Positions 44,407 to 52,912 of a DNA stretch of 64,000 bases are shown one piece after another (position 1 is the stretch's first letter; each line of letters begins with the position of its first letter). The notes under the pieces are model-generated. The model did no database searches. It saw only the letters and a list, made by a program, of their open reading frames with translations, and had not been told where the DNA came from. The DNA is from Aminobacter anthyllidis (GTDB lineage Bacteria > Pseudomonadota > Alphaproteobacteria > Rhizobiales > Rhizobiaceae): contig NZ_JAFLWW010000004.1 of assembly GCF_018555685.1 (NCBI RefSeq), positions 1 through 64,000 on the forward strand, given 5' to 3'. The position numbers were made by a program, and so were the translations under genes.

Positions 44407-45542
44407 CCTCCATGACCAAAACGAATTCTCCAATCGCCAAAGCCCGGGCCCGCGATCTCGGCCTCCCATTTCCAGGTCGGCCCGGCCCGCTTAACGCCAT
44501 CACCGATGTTGAGGGCATCGGCGTCGGGTTTCAGACGATCTTCGAGGATGAGCCGCGGCCGGGCCGCAAGCGCCCGGTGCGGACTGGCGTGACCGCCATC
44601 CTGCCGCATGCGGCTTCGCCGACGCCGGTGCCGGTCTATGCCGGGGTGCACCGCTTCAATGGCAATGGCGAGATGACCGGTACCCACTGGATCGAGGATG
44701 GCGGCTACTTTCTCGGCCCCGTCGTGATCACCAACACCCATGCCGTCGGCATGGCCCACCATGCGACCGTCAAATGGATGCTGGAGCGCTACGCCTCGAC
44801 CTATGACACAGACAGCTTCCTCTGGATCATGCCGGTCATTGCTGAGACCTATGACGGCGTCCTGAACGACATCAACGGCCTGCCGCTGACCGAGGTCGAC
44901 GTGAGAGCTGCTCTCGACAACCTATCATTCGGGCCGGTGCAGGAAGGCAACTGCGGCGGCGGCACCGGCATGGTTACCTATGGCTTCAAGGGGGGGACGG
45001 GAACGTCGTCGCGTGTCGTTGAGTTCGGCGGTCGCGAGCACAGGATCGGCACGCTGGTCCAGGCCAATCACGGCCAGCGCGACTGGCTGACGATCCGGGG
45101 TGTACCCGTCGGCGAGCACATGCGCGACGGCACGCCCCAGAGCCAGCTTGCCGAACGCGGGTCGATCATCGTCGTTATCGCCACCGACCTGCCGATGGCA
45201 CCGCACCAGTTGCAGCGGCTGGCGCGGCGCGCTTCCATCGGCATCGGCCGTGGCGGCACGCCTGGAGGCAACAACTCCGGCGACATCTTCCTGGCGTTCT
45301 CGACCGCCAACCCGCAGCCCATGGTGCACCATGCGCCGGCAAAGCTGAGCCTGGAGATTGTCAATGACGAGAAACTGGACCTGGTTTACGCCGCGACCGT
45401 CGACAGCGTGGAGGAGGCCGTCGTAAATGCGATGCTGGCAGCCGAGGATGCCGGCGGCACCGCCTTTGACCGTTTTCGAATCCAGGCGATGCCGCATGAC
45501 CAGCTGGTCGCGGTGATGCGCGATTACGGCCGCATGGCCTAG
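44403..45542 (+). CDS. P1-family (DmpA-like) N-terminal-nucleophile aminopeptidase
   Basis: 379 aa, coupled to the permease by ATGA. The family is recognised from ITDVEGIGVGFQTI, GVTAILPH, PVYAGVHRFNGNGEMTG, EGNCGGGTGMVTYGFKGGTGTSSRVV and the self-cleavage site GGNNSGD. Ser292 would become the N-terminal nucleophile after autoproteolysis, as in DmpA and BapA. Members remove N-terminal D- or L- and especially beta-amino acids from amides, esters and short peptides. No signal peptide, so it works in the cytoplasm on what the transporter brings in. This suggests the imported ligand is an amide or beta-peptide-like compound rather than free polyamine. Confidence 0.92.
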   Translation: MTSMTKTNSPIAKARARDLGLPFPGRPGPLNAITDVEGIGVGFQTIFEDEPRPGRKRPVRTGVTAILPHAASPTPVPVYAGVHRFNGNGEMTGTHWIEDGGYFLGPVVITNTHAVGMAHHATVKWMLERYASTYDTDSFLWIMPVIAETYDGVLNDINGLPLTEVDVRAALDNLSFGPVQEGNCGGGTGMVTYGFKGGTGTSSRVVEFGGREHRIGTLVQANHGQRDWLTIRGVPVGEHMRDGTPQSQLAERGSIIVVIATDLPMAPHQLQRLARRASIGIGRGGTPGGNNSGDIFLAFSTANPQPMVHHAPAKLSLEIVNDEKLDLVYAATVDSVEEAVVNAMLAAEDAGGTAFDRFRIQAMPHDQLVAVMRDYGRMA

Positions 45543-45569
45543 CAGCAGCGACAGGCGCGCGGGGTGTTG

Positions 45570-46238
45570 TCAGACGAACCCGCGCTGGCGCAACTCGGCT
45601 GAAACCTCGTCCCAACTGCTGCAGATGGCCGATGCGCCCGCTGCCAGAAGCTCGGGGCCGTGGCCGTCATGGGTATGGCCGCCGCCGACATAGCCGATTG
45701 CCGTCATGCCGGCCGCTACCGCGCCCTGCACGCCGTAGCGCGAGTCCTCGATGACCACCGAACGTTCGGGGGCAAAGCCCATCTTCTCGGCGGCATAGAG
45801 GAAAATATCGGGCGCCGGCTTGCCGTTCTTCACCATCGACGAGCTGAAGATCGACGGGCCAAAATAATGCGCGAGGCCGGTAACCTCGAGGCTGTGGTTG
45901 ATGCGCTCGACCGACGAGGACGAGGCGACGCAGCGGGCGACCTCGAGCCTGGACAGGAAGGCGGCGATATCGAGCGTCGATGCCAGCTGTTCGGTGAACA
46001 GCGCTTTGGTCTCGCCCCAGATGTCGTCGGTGGCGTCGTCGGGCAGCAACTGGCCGGTGAGATGGTGGATCTTGGCGATGATGTCGGCCTGCTTCATGCC
46101 AACGCAATGCGAAATCACCTCCGCCTCGATTTTGAGCCCGTTCTTGGCATAGGCGCGCACATAGGCGAGAGCGGCCAGCGGCTCGCTGTCGACCAGAACC
46201 CCGTCGCAATCGAAAATCACCAGGCTGTCGTTGGGCAA
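45570..46238 (-). CDS. HAD-superfamily hydrolase (subfamily IA phosphatase-like)
   Basis: 222 aa, convergent with the peptidase gene. Motif I FDCDGVLVDSEP holds the nucleophile Asp and the acid/base Asp; motif II is VASSSSVERI; the motif III Lys lies in KNGKPAPDIF; motif IV is VVIEDSRYGVQGAVAAGM. The cap is the small helical C1 type seen in beta-phosphoglucomutase and phosphoglycolate-phosphatase relatives. The substrate is a small phosphate ester or sugar phosphate, not specified further. It sits between the peptidase and a hypothetical gene, so no pathway is implied. Confidence 0.93.
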   Translation of the reverse strand: MPNDSLVIFDCDGVLVDSEPLAALAYVRAYAKNGLKIEAEVISHCVGMKQADIIAKIHHLTGQLLPDDATDDIWGETKALFTEQLASTLDIAAFLSRLEVARCVASSSSVERINHSLEVTGLAHYFGPSIFSSSMVKNGKPAPDIFLYAAEKMGFAPERSVVIEDSRYGVQGAVAAGMTAIGYVGGGHTHDGHGPELLAAGASAICSSWDEVSAELRQRGFV

Positions 46239-46332
46239 GTCGAACTCCAGAAAGATGTGCGGCGCTCAGGCCGTCGTTTGTCGAAAAGAGACTGCGGCGG
46301 AGATGCCGCGCGACAACCACGATGGTTGAGAT

Positions 46333-46971
46333 CTAGTCCCGGCCGATCGCCTCGGGCCGTGGCGAGGCCTTAAGCGCGCGCTGCATCGCGCTGCGTTCTT
46401 CCGGCAGGTCGGGCGCGAGCCAGTTGGGCTCGGCGCCGAGGAAGCGGTCGAGATAAGCCACCGCATAGCTCGGCATCTCCGCCGTGTTCTCCTTGTAGGA
46501 CCACCAGGTCCTGAGATCGTCGGCGCAGGCGTCTAGGGCAGGGGCCTCGCCAAACTCCTGTTCGAACAGCACCGCAATCGAGCAGACGCAGAAATTGGTG
46601 TAGACGAAACCCTCCGGCCAGAAGCGCACGATTTCGGGGGCGGGATGCGCTGGCGTCGAGGCATTCGGGCTTGGCGCCTCAGCGGCCTGGACAGGCGCCT
46701 GCTTGATCAGCTCCTTGAGCGCAAGGCCAGCGGCGTAGACGATGAAGTCGGCGCGGTCGAGCTGTGCATATGATTTTTGGGCGTTTACGATCTCGACCCA
46801 GTCGAGGAAGATGCGTGTCAGCTTCTTCTCGTCGATGTCGAAGCGGATGCCATAGCGGGCTGTGATCGCGCGCGCGCTGTTGCGGAACGTTGTGCGGAAC
46901 CAGCGCAGCTGCCTGAGCCTGTGGCGGAGGTCAGGCACAAGCGCCAGCTCGTTCTTGAAGATCAGGTCCAT
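46333..46971 (-). CDS. Hypothetical protein, 212 aa
   Basis: The frame is open much further upstream, but natural sequence begins at ATG 46969-46971 (MDLIFKNELALVPDLRHRLRQLRWFR). The protein is soluble, with aromatic- and Arg-rich N-terminal helices, a Pro/Ala linker around 105-125, and a C-terminal part with FWPEGFVYTNFCVCSIAVLFEQEFGE and a Trp pair (DLRTWW). I do not recognise a domain. It is divergent from the PTS operon across a 192-base gap, so it may be a regulator or a passenger. Confidence 0.65.
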   Translation of the reverse strand: MDLIFKNELALVPDLRHRLRQLRWFRTTFRNSARAITARYGIRFDIDEKKLTRIFLDWVEIVNAQKSYAQLDRADFIVYAAGLALKELIKQAPVQAAEAPSPNASTPAHPAPEIVRFWPEGFVYTNFCVCSIAVLFEQEFGEAPALDACADDLRTWWSYKENTAEMPSYAVAYLDRFLGAEPNWLAPDLPEERSAMQRALKASPRPEAIGRD

Positions 46972-47074
46972 CGTCGCAGTGCTCCTGCCCTGTCCGGAAG
47001 ATACCATCGGCGGGCAAAATGCCAAATGCCGCTGTGGATCGGAACCGCCGTGCGGGTGTCCAAAGTTATACATA

Positions 47075-47097
47075 TTGACATTCATAAAGACAAATGT
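47075..47097 (+). promoter_or_regulatory. Promoter element with a short palindrome before gutM
   Basis: TTGACA (47075-47080) overlaps ACATTCAT-AAAG-ACAAATGT (47078-47097), an imperfect inverted repeat. It lies 67 bases before the gutM ATG. The neighbouring SorC-family regulator at 52913 is a candidate binder. A similar arrangement, TTGACA inside an ACATTC-type palindrome, is found at 34592. Confidence 0.4.
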
Positions 47098-47163
47098 TCT
47101 TTGATTGATACGTGAGCGGCTCAGCATATCGCCGCTCTGGAGGACTTCGGGAGGAGGAGCCGT

Positions 47164-47598
47164 ATGGCAATCTGGCAGTGGGGACTGCTGCTTCTGGGCG
47201 TCGTCTGGGCGCTGCAGTCGCTTGGCGTGTGGATCCAGATGCGGCACTACGCCGACGTCTTCAAGGGCATCACCGCGAAATACCAGGACGGTTATGTCGG
47301 CGCCGGCAATTGCCGCGGCCGCCTCGGCAAGGGAACGATCGCGCTGATCGTGGTCACGCCGGACCTCAAGGTCCAGCGCTTGCTGACCATGACCGGGCGT
47401 TCGGTCTTCGCCAAATTCAAGCGTCATGAAAATTTGGAGGGAATTTCCCTCGATCAGCTCCGGTCCAATCCCGCGATACTGGGAGAGGGGGAAGCCGGTG
47501 TGGCGGAAGCCGTGAAGAAGGCGGTCGAACAGGTCGACCGCACGCGGCTCGAGCCAAAGGGGCCCGGCCTCGCCGGCCTCAAGCCAGTGGGTACGTAG
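47164..47598 (+). CDS. gutM: GutM-like transcriptional activator of a glucitol operon
   Basis: 144 aa from ATG 47164 with GGAGGAGG-like ribosome site. One membrane segment at the N-terminus (WGLLLLGVVWALQSLGVWI) is followed by the GutM/SrlM region with YVGAGNCRGRLGKGTIALIVV, RLLTMTGRSVFAKFK and a charged end. In enterobacteria GutM activates the glucitol (sorbitol) operon. Here it is the first gene of the PTS unit, 52 bases before the IIC gene, whereas in E. coli it lies downstream. Confidence 0.85.
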   Translation: MAIWQWGLLLLGVVWALQSLGVWIQMRHYADVFKGITAKYQDGYVGAGNCRGRLGKGTIALIVVTPDLKVQRLLTMTGRSVFAKFKRHENLEGISLDQLRSNPAILGEGEAGVAEAVKKAVEQVDRTRLEPKGPGLAGLKPVGT

Positions 47599-47650
47599 GG
47601 AACAGCACCTTCGGGCGCGATCTCTTGGGTGAGGATATCAAGGAGGAGAA

Positions 47651-48409
47651 ATGTCAGTCCTATCTATGTTGGCGCAGCACGCCGACATGGCCGTCCAGAA
47701 CCTGCACGTCGCGGGTTCGATGGCCACGGATGCTGCAATTCACGGCAAGCTCGCCGTCAAGGGAGCAACGAACGATCTCGTCGTGCTCGCCCAGGCGAGC
47801 GGTGACCTGACCGTCGAGCAGTTCAAGGAAAAGCTCAACACCGTTGCCCAGGAGGAGCAGCTCGGCTGGCTCACCAGCATCGGCAAATACTTCATCGGCA
47901 TCTTCCAGAAGGGCGGCGAGGTCTTTGCCGGCTTCGTCACCGGCATTATCCCGACGCTTGTCGTGCTGATGACCGCCTTTTACGCGTTGACCGAGCTGGT
48001 CGGCGAGGAAAGGGTCCATGGCATCGCCCGCGGTGCCGGTCGCATCGCGCTGACCCGCTATACGGTGCTGCCGCTGATCGCGGTGTTCTTCCTGACCAAC
48101 CCGATGGCCTACACCTTCGGCTCGTTCCTGGAAGAAAAGCACAAGCCCGCCTTCTATGACGCGGCGGTGTCTTACGTGCATCCGCCGCTCGGCCTGTTCC
48201 CGCACATTAATCCGGGCGAATATTTCGTCTGGGGCGGCATCCTCGTGGCGTTGCTCGAGCTTGAGAAGAAGGGCGCTGTTCCCGGCGGCTACCACATCCA
48301 GGTTGCCATCTGGTACGCCATCGTCGGCCTCGTCGTCATCCTGCTCAAGGGCATGCTGACAGAGCGCATCACCGCAATCATGGCACGCCGCCAGGGCGTC
48401 GAGCTGTAA
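47651..48409 (+). CDS. srlA: PTS glucitol/sorbitol-type transporter subunit IIC
   Basis: 252 aa from ATG 47651 with AGGAGGAG. It carries several membrane helices and glucitol-IIC landmarks: KYFIGIFQKGGEVFAGFVTGIIPTL, LVVLMTAFYALTELVGEERV, the conserved loop FFLTNPMAYTFGSFLEEKHKP and SYVHPPLGLFPHINPGEYFVWGGI. It is the membrane channel for a polyol that is phosphorylated during entry. The first 75 residues are longer and more polar than in the E. coli protein, an oddity of this lineage. It is 16 bases from the IIB gene. Confidence 0.92.
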   Translation: MSVLSMLAQHADMAVQNLHVAGSMATDAAIHGKLAVKGATNDLVVLAQASGDLTVEQFKEKLNTVAQEEQLGWLTSIGKYFIGIFQKGGEVFAGFVTGIIPTLVVLMTAFYALTELVGEERVHGIARGAGRIALTRYTVLPLIAVFFLTNPMAYTFGSFLEEKHKPAFYDAAVSYVHPPLGLFPHINPGEYFVWGGILVALLELEKKGAVPGGYHIQVAIWYAIVGLVVILLKGMLTERITAIMARRQGVEL

Positions 48410-48425
48410 GGGCGGGGAGGGGCAC

Positions 48426-49433
48426 ATGGCCAAGTCTTACAAGGCAGTCAAGATTTCCCGCGGCAAGAGCGGCTGGGGCGGTCCCCTGGTCGTCCAGCCG
48501 ACGCCGGAACGCAACAAGGTCGTCTCCGTCACCGGTGGCGGCATTCACCCGGTCGCTGCCCGCATCGCCGAGATGACCGGCGCCGAAGCCGTCGACGGCT
48601 TCAAGTCGCCGCCGGTCGAGGGCGAAATGGCAGTCGTCGTCGTCGATTGCGGCGGCACCGCGCGTTGCGGGGTCTATCCGCGCAAGCGCATTCCCACCGT
48701 CAACCTTACCCCGGTGGGGCAGGCGGGTCCGCTCGCCCAGTTCATCACCGAGGACATCTACGTGTCGGGCGTCAAGGAAAGCGACATCACCATGGCCGAC
48801 GGTTCGGAAGCAGTGACATCGGCAGGCGCAGCCTCCAACGCAAACAATGCCTCGTTCGCAACCGCGGCAAAGGCGGCGCCCGTGCCGAGCAATGACGGCG
48901 GGTTCATCAACCTGATCGCCAGCGTCGGCCGCGTCATGGGCCGCGTCGTCAACATCTTCTTCAATGCCGGCCGCCGCACCATCGACCAGGTCGTCCGCAA
49001 CGTGCTGCCGTTCATGGCGTTCGTGACGATGCTGATCGGCCTGATCCTCTACACCGGCATCGGTGACGTGCTTGCCCAGCCGATGGGACCGCTGGCCAAC
49101 AACATCGTCGGCCTGCTGGTGATCTCGGCCATCTGCGGCCTGCCGTTCCTGTCGCCCATCCTGGGACCAGGTGCTGTCATCGCCCAGGTCATCGGCGTGG
49201 CCATCATCGGCCCGCAGATCGCCAATGGCACGATCTCGCCGGCGATGGCGCTGCCGGCGCTGTTTGCCTACAACACCCAGGTTGGTTGCGACTTCGTCCC
49301 GGTCGGCCTGGCGCTCGGCGAGGCCAAGCCGAAGACCATCGAGATCGGCGTTCCTGCCGTTCTGATCAGCCGCCAGATCATGGGCCCGGTCTCGGTGCTC
49401 ATCGCCTGGGCGGTCAGCCTGGTCGTGTTCTAA
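48426..49433 (+). CDS. srlE: PTS glucitol/sorbitol-type transporter subunit IIB (IIBC)
   Basis: 335 aa. The N-terminal IIB domain has SGWGGPLVVQPT, IAEMTGAEAVDGF and the phosphocysteine region VVDCGGTARCGVYPRKRIPTVN. After an Ala/Asn-rich linker (about 125-155) comes a membrane domain with FINLIASVGRVMGRVVNIFFNAGRRTID, GLILYTGIGDVLAQPMGPLAN and FLSPILGPGAVIAQVIGV, the second half of IIC as in E. coli SrlE. The phosphoryl group passes from IIA through the Cys to the incoming polyol. Confidence 0.93.
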   Translation: MAKSYKAVKISRGKSGWGGPLVVQPTPERNKVVSVTGGGIHPVAARIAEMTGAEAVDGFKSPPVEGEMAVVVVDCGGTARCGVYPRKRIPTVNLTPVGQAGPLAQFITEDIYVSGVKESDITMADGSEAVTSAGAASNANNASFATAAKAAPVPSNDGGFINLIASVGRVMGRVVNIFFNAGRRTIDQVVRNVLPFMAFVTMLIGLILYTGIGDVLAQPMGPLANNIVGLLVISAICGLPFLSPILGPGAVIAQVIGVAIIGPQIANGTISPAMALPALFAYNTQVGCDFVPVGLALGEAKPKTIEIGVPAVLISRQIMGPVSVLIAWAVSLVVF

Positions 49434-49440
49434 AACCCTT

Positions 49441-49467
49441 GTCCGGCGGCACATGCTGCCGCCGGAC
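49441..49467. repeat. Perfect hairpin between IIB and IIA genes
   Basis: GTCCGGCGGCA (49441-49451) and TGCCGCCGGAC (49457-49467), 11 bp with loop CATGC and no T run. It lies inside the operon, seven bases after the IIB stop, and could set the relative amounts of upstream and downstream mRNA. Confidence 0.5.
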
Positions 49468-49547
49468 ATCTTCCGTCGCCGGCGCTGGCCGGCACAAGCA
49501 TCGTCCAGGCAGGCATATCAGCCTGGATCCATAGAAAGGCTTTGATC

Positions 49548-49928
49548 ATGTCGGTTCATCTCAAGACGCACATCACGGCAATCGGACCGGAAGTGGCAGA
49601 GCTGGCCGAAGGCGGCGTGCTGATCCTTTTCGCCGACGGCGCCCCGCCTGAATTGGCCGAGGTGTCGGTGCTGCACAAGACCGAGGTCGGACCCAGCGAC
49701 GCGGCACCCGCCGTCGGCGCCGCCATCGCCATCGGCGAGCTCGAGGGCATCATCACCGCCATGGGCGACAGTGCCTGGAACAAGGTGCGCGAGATCGGCC
49801 ACGTGGTCATAAATTTCAACGGCGCCAGCGCCGCCGAGCGACCGGGCGAAATCTGCGCCTCGGCGGTCGAGGGCGAGGTGCTCGTCGCCGCTCTCAAGAC
49901 CGGCGCTGCCATTACCATCGGCCGCTGA
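49548..49928 (+). CDS. srlB: PTS glucitol/sorbitol-type transporter subunit IIA
   Basis: 126 aa from ATG 49548. It matches SrlB/GutB in length and in landmarks: TAIGPEVAELAEGGVLILFADGAPPEL with VLHK, where His43 is the likely phosphorylation site, AVGSAA-like strand positions, and REIGHVVINFNGASAAERPG. It takes the phosphoryl group from HPr and hands it to IIB. The HPr-EI fusion is encoded 48 bases downstream. Confidence 0.9.
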   Translation: MSVHLKTHITAIGPEVAELAEGGVLILFADGAPPELAEVSVLHKTEVGPSDAAPAVGAAIAIGELEGIITAMGDSAWNKVREIGHVVINFNGASAAERPGEICASAVEGEVLVAALKTGAAITIGR

Positions 49929-49976
49929 TCGCGACGCGCAACGCCGCTATACTGAACTGGAACAAGAGACCTGCCT

Positions 49977-51959
49977 ATGGAACGCTCGACGATCGTCAGA
50001 GTGCATGAAGGGCTGCATGCCCGGCCCGCCACCCGCTTTGTCAAGCTCGCCAAGAGCTTCGAAAGCGAGGTCGAGATCATCAAGAACGGCAAGTCGGCCA
50101 GCGCCAAGAGCGCGGTCAAGCTGATGCTGCTTGCGGTCAAGGAAAACGACGAGGTCACGATCCGCACCAAAGGTGCCGACGAGATCGAGGCTGTGGAAGC
50201 GCTTGTCGGCTATCTTGAGAATCCCCTTGCCGGTCTTGCCGAGGAACAGGTCCCGGCCGAGCCGGACACTGCCGCGGCGGCGGGTATGACCCTCAAGGTC
50301 GAGCCGGCCAAGCCGGCAGCATTCGAGGAAGAGATCGCCGGCGCGTTGAAGGGCGTGGCTGCCAGCGAAGGGTATGCCGTGGGTGCCGCCTTTGCCCACT
50401 TCCCGCCCGAGATCAAGCCGGAGCGCCGGACCCTTTCGGTCGGCGACATCAACGCCGAGCTGGCTCGCTTCGCTGACGCCGTCGAAGCCGTGCAGGCGCG
50501 CATGAACGCCTCGCTGGCGTCGGATACGCTGTCGGCAAACGATCGCGGCATCATCGCCGCCTTGCGCGACATTGCCGCCGACGACGAACTGCGCGACGAG
50601 GTGGTCGCCACCATCAACACCGGCAGCGACGCCGTCACCTCGGTCATCAGTGCCGCCGCCAGGATCGCCGCCCAGTTCGGCCAGGTCGACGACCCCTATC
50701 TCAACGCCCGCGCCGACGACGTGCAGGCGGTCGGCCGCCAGATCTGCCTTGCGCTGCTCGGCCAGGCCGATGTCAGCCTCGACGACATCCCCGAGGGTGC
50801 GATCCTGATCGCCGAGGATATCGGCGCCTGGGATCTGGCCCGTGCGCCGCTCAAGCGCATCGGCGGCATCGTCTGCGGCCATGGCGGTGCAACCTCGCAC
50901 ATCGCCATCATCGCTCGAGCCCATGGCATTCCGGCCGTGCTGGGCATGGGCGCGCAGGTCCACGAGCTGCGCCTAGCGCGCGAAATCGCTCTCGACGGTC
51001 ATCGCGGCCACGTCATCGCCAATCCCGAGGGCGCGGTGCTCGACCGTTTCCGCGCCCGTATCGACGAAGCCGCCCGCGAGCGCGAGGCGCTGAAGGTGTT
51101 CAAAGACGCCACGCCGCGCCGCGCCGACGGCACCGTCATCGAAGTAGCCGCCAACATCGGCTCGCTGGAGGAGATCGACGCCGCGCGTGATGCGGGCGCC
51201 ATGGGCGTAGGCCTGTTCCGCACCGAGCTCCTGTTCATGCGCCACATGCACCTGCCGTCGGAGGACATGCAGGCCGAGACCTATGCGGCGCTGGCCAAGG
51301 CGTTCGCGCCCTATCCCGTCATCGTGCGCACGCTCGACATTGGCGGCGACAAGCCGATCTCTGGCATCGAGTTCCCTCAGGAGGAGAACCCGTTCCTCGG
51401 CTGGCGCGGCATCCGCATGTGCCTCGACCGACCCGACATCTTCAAGCCGCAGCTTAGGGCGCTGCTGCGCGCCGCGGTCCACGGCAACGTCAAGGTGATG
51501 CTGCCGATGGTCGCCGACGTCGCCGAGGTGCGCGCCACGCGCGCCCTGATCGAAACCTGCAAGGCAGAACTCGCGGCGGAGAGCGTAGCCTTCGGCGAAT
51601 TCCAGCTCGGCGTCATGATCGAGACACCGGCGGCCGTGCTGATCGCGCCCGCTCTCGCCAGGGAAGTCGCCTTTTTCTCCATCGGCACCAACGACCTCAC
51701 CCAATATATCATGGCAGCCGACAGGTTGAACCCGACCGTTGCCAAGCTCAACGACGTGACCAACGTCGCTGTCATGTCGGCGATCGAGATGACAGCAAGG
51801 GCTGGTGTAGCGGCGGGCATCATGGTCGGCATGTGCGGAGAGGCGGCCGGGCGGCCGGACCTCATCCCCGAGTTCCTGCGCATGGGCCTGACCGAACTCT
51901 CGATGAGCCCGGCCTCGATCCAGCGCGCCAAGAAGCGGATAGCCGAACTGAGTGCCTAG
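49977..51959 (+). CDS. HPr-Enzyme I fusion (PTS phosphoryl-transfer protein)
   Basis: 660 aa. Residues 1-90 are an HPr domain with the active His14 in VHEGLHARPATRF and the SAKSAVKLMLLAVK regulatory-serine region. After a linker of about 30 residues comes a full Enzyme I: active His308 in GHGGATSHIAIIARA, GVGLFRTELLFM, GDKPISGIEFPQEENPFLGWRGIR for phosphoenolpyruvate, the domain ending FFSIGTNDLTQYIMAADR, and the catalytic Cys in MVGMCGEAAG. Such fusions serve a single sugar PTS in bacteria whose only other PTS is the regulatory nitrogen branch. Together with IIA, IIB and IIC this gives a self-sufficient phosphorelay. Confidence 0.94.
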   Translation: MERSTIVRVHEGLHARPATRFVKLAKSFESEVEIIKNGKSASAKSAVKLMLLAVKENDEVTIRTKGADEIEAVEALVGYLENPLAGLAEEQVPAEPDTAAAAGMTLKVEPAKPAAFEEEIAGALKGVAASEGYAVGAAFAHFPPEIKPERRTLSVGDINAELARFADAVEAVQARMNASLASDTLSANDRGIIAALRDIAADDELRDEVVATINTGSDAVTSVISAAARIAAQFGQVDDPYLNARADDVQAVGRQICLALLGQADVSLDDIPEGAILIAEDIGAWDLARAPLKRIGGIVCGHGGATSHIAIIARAHGIPAVLGMGAQVHELRLAREIALDGHRGHVIANPEGAVLDRFRARIDEAAREREALKVFKDATPRRADGTVIEVAANIGSLEEIDAARDAGAMGVGLFRTELLFMRHMHLPSEDMQAETYAALAKAFAPYPVIVRTLDIGGDKPISGIEFPQEENPFLGWRGIRMCLDRPDIFKPQLRALLRAAVHGNVKVMLPMVADVAEVRATRALIETCKAELAAESVAFGEFQLGVMIETPAAVLIAPALAREVAFFSIGTNDLTQYIMAADRLNPTVAKLNDVTNVAVMSAIEMTARAGVAAGIMVGMCGEAAGRPDLIPEFLRMGLTELSMSPASIQRAKKRIAELSA

Positions 51960-51971
51960 CTGCTTGGCGGC

Positions 51972-52751
51972 TCAGGGCAGATGAGCGAGCAGCAGCCGGA
52001 AGATAGCGCCAAGCTCCTTGACGGGTTCGGTGCTGTCGAGCGCGCGCAGGATGCGCTCGCGGCGGGCATCGACCGCCAAGCCGGTGGCCTCCATCAGGTC
52101 GGTGTCGCTCATGCCCGACGGCGACAGCGTCAAGATGGCCGCGGCGAGCGTCATCGGCGCAAGCGGCACGAGACGCGAGCCGGCATCGGCTGCCTCGTCG
52201 CCGGACAAGGGCTGGCTGGCGAGCAGTTCGACAAGCGTTGCCGCGGCAACGGCGGCAACAGCGTCGAGCCGGGCGTCCGGGTTCGCTGTGTGCATCGCGG
52301 CGAGCAACTCGCCGTGTTTCTTGCGGATGGCCAGATGTGCCTGGCTGAAACCTGCCTCGTGCAGCGGCGCCCGATTGCTGGCTTCTTGTCCTTGCGCGGC
52401 CTTGAACGCGGCATACAGGTCGCGGCGGAACAGACGCTCGCCCTCGACCGAGGCCGAGCGTCCGGTGACGAAATAGGTGTCGAAGCCATGCAGCCGGGCA
52501 CCGTCGCCGGCGCGTACGATAGGCAGGAGCGTGCGCGATACAGTCTCGGCCACCGTCAGCGTGTCGTCGACCACGCTCGCCGCACGGCCGAGCAGGCGCT
52601 CGATCTCGACGGGCGGGGAAAACGGCTCTGCCACAGGGGGCCGGCGCGGACCGCCGGGATTGTCGTGACGGCTGGCGCGAAGCAGATGCCGTACGTCGCG
52701 AAGGCGATCCTTGATGTTGACGACAACATCTTCCGACAGGCTTCTCAGCAT
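51972..52751 (-). CDS. Hypothetical protein, 259 aa, beside the PTS operon
   Basis: The start chosen is ATG 52749-52751, with AAGGGA upstream; the frame extends 28 codons further but with low-complexity Ser/Arg sequence. The protein is soluble and helical: an initial EDVVVNIKDRLRDVRHLLRASR, a Pro/Arg stretch, IERLLGRAASVVDDTLTVAETVSRTLLPIV, a YFVTGRSASVEGERLFRRDLYAAFKAAQG segment and a helical C-terminal half. I know no family. It is convergent with the HPr-EI gene (12 bases apart) and divergent from the SorC regulator, so regulation of or association with the PTS is possible. Confidence 0.65.
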   Translation of the reverse strand: MLRSLSEDVVVNIKDRLRDVRHLLRASRHDNPGGPRRPPVAEPFSPPVEIERLLGRAASVVDDTLTVAETVSRTLLPIVRAGDGARLHGFDTYFVTGRSASVEGERLFRRDLYAAFKAAQGQEASNRAPLHEAGFSQAHLAIRKKHGELLAAMHTANPDARLDAVAAVAAATLVELLASQPLSGDEAADAGSRLVPLAPMTLAAAILTLSPSGMSDTDLMEATGLAVDARRERILRALDSTEPVKELGAIFRLLLAHLP

Positions 52752-52912
52752 CTTTCGCGTTCCCTTGATATCGCTGCGGCTCCGTGACGAAGCCGTAGAC
52801 TCGGGCATTGCAGCACTGTTTTGCACGGGGTGCAATTCAATCGCGACACCTCGCCGCTTGACCTTGCCGCGGTTCCTTGAAAAGTGATGTGAACTGAAAC
52901 GGGGGGAGCGGC

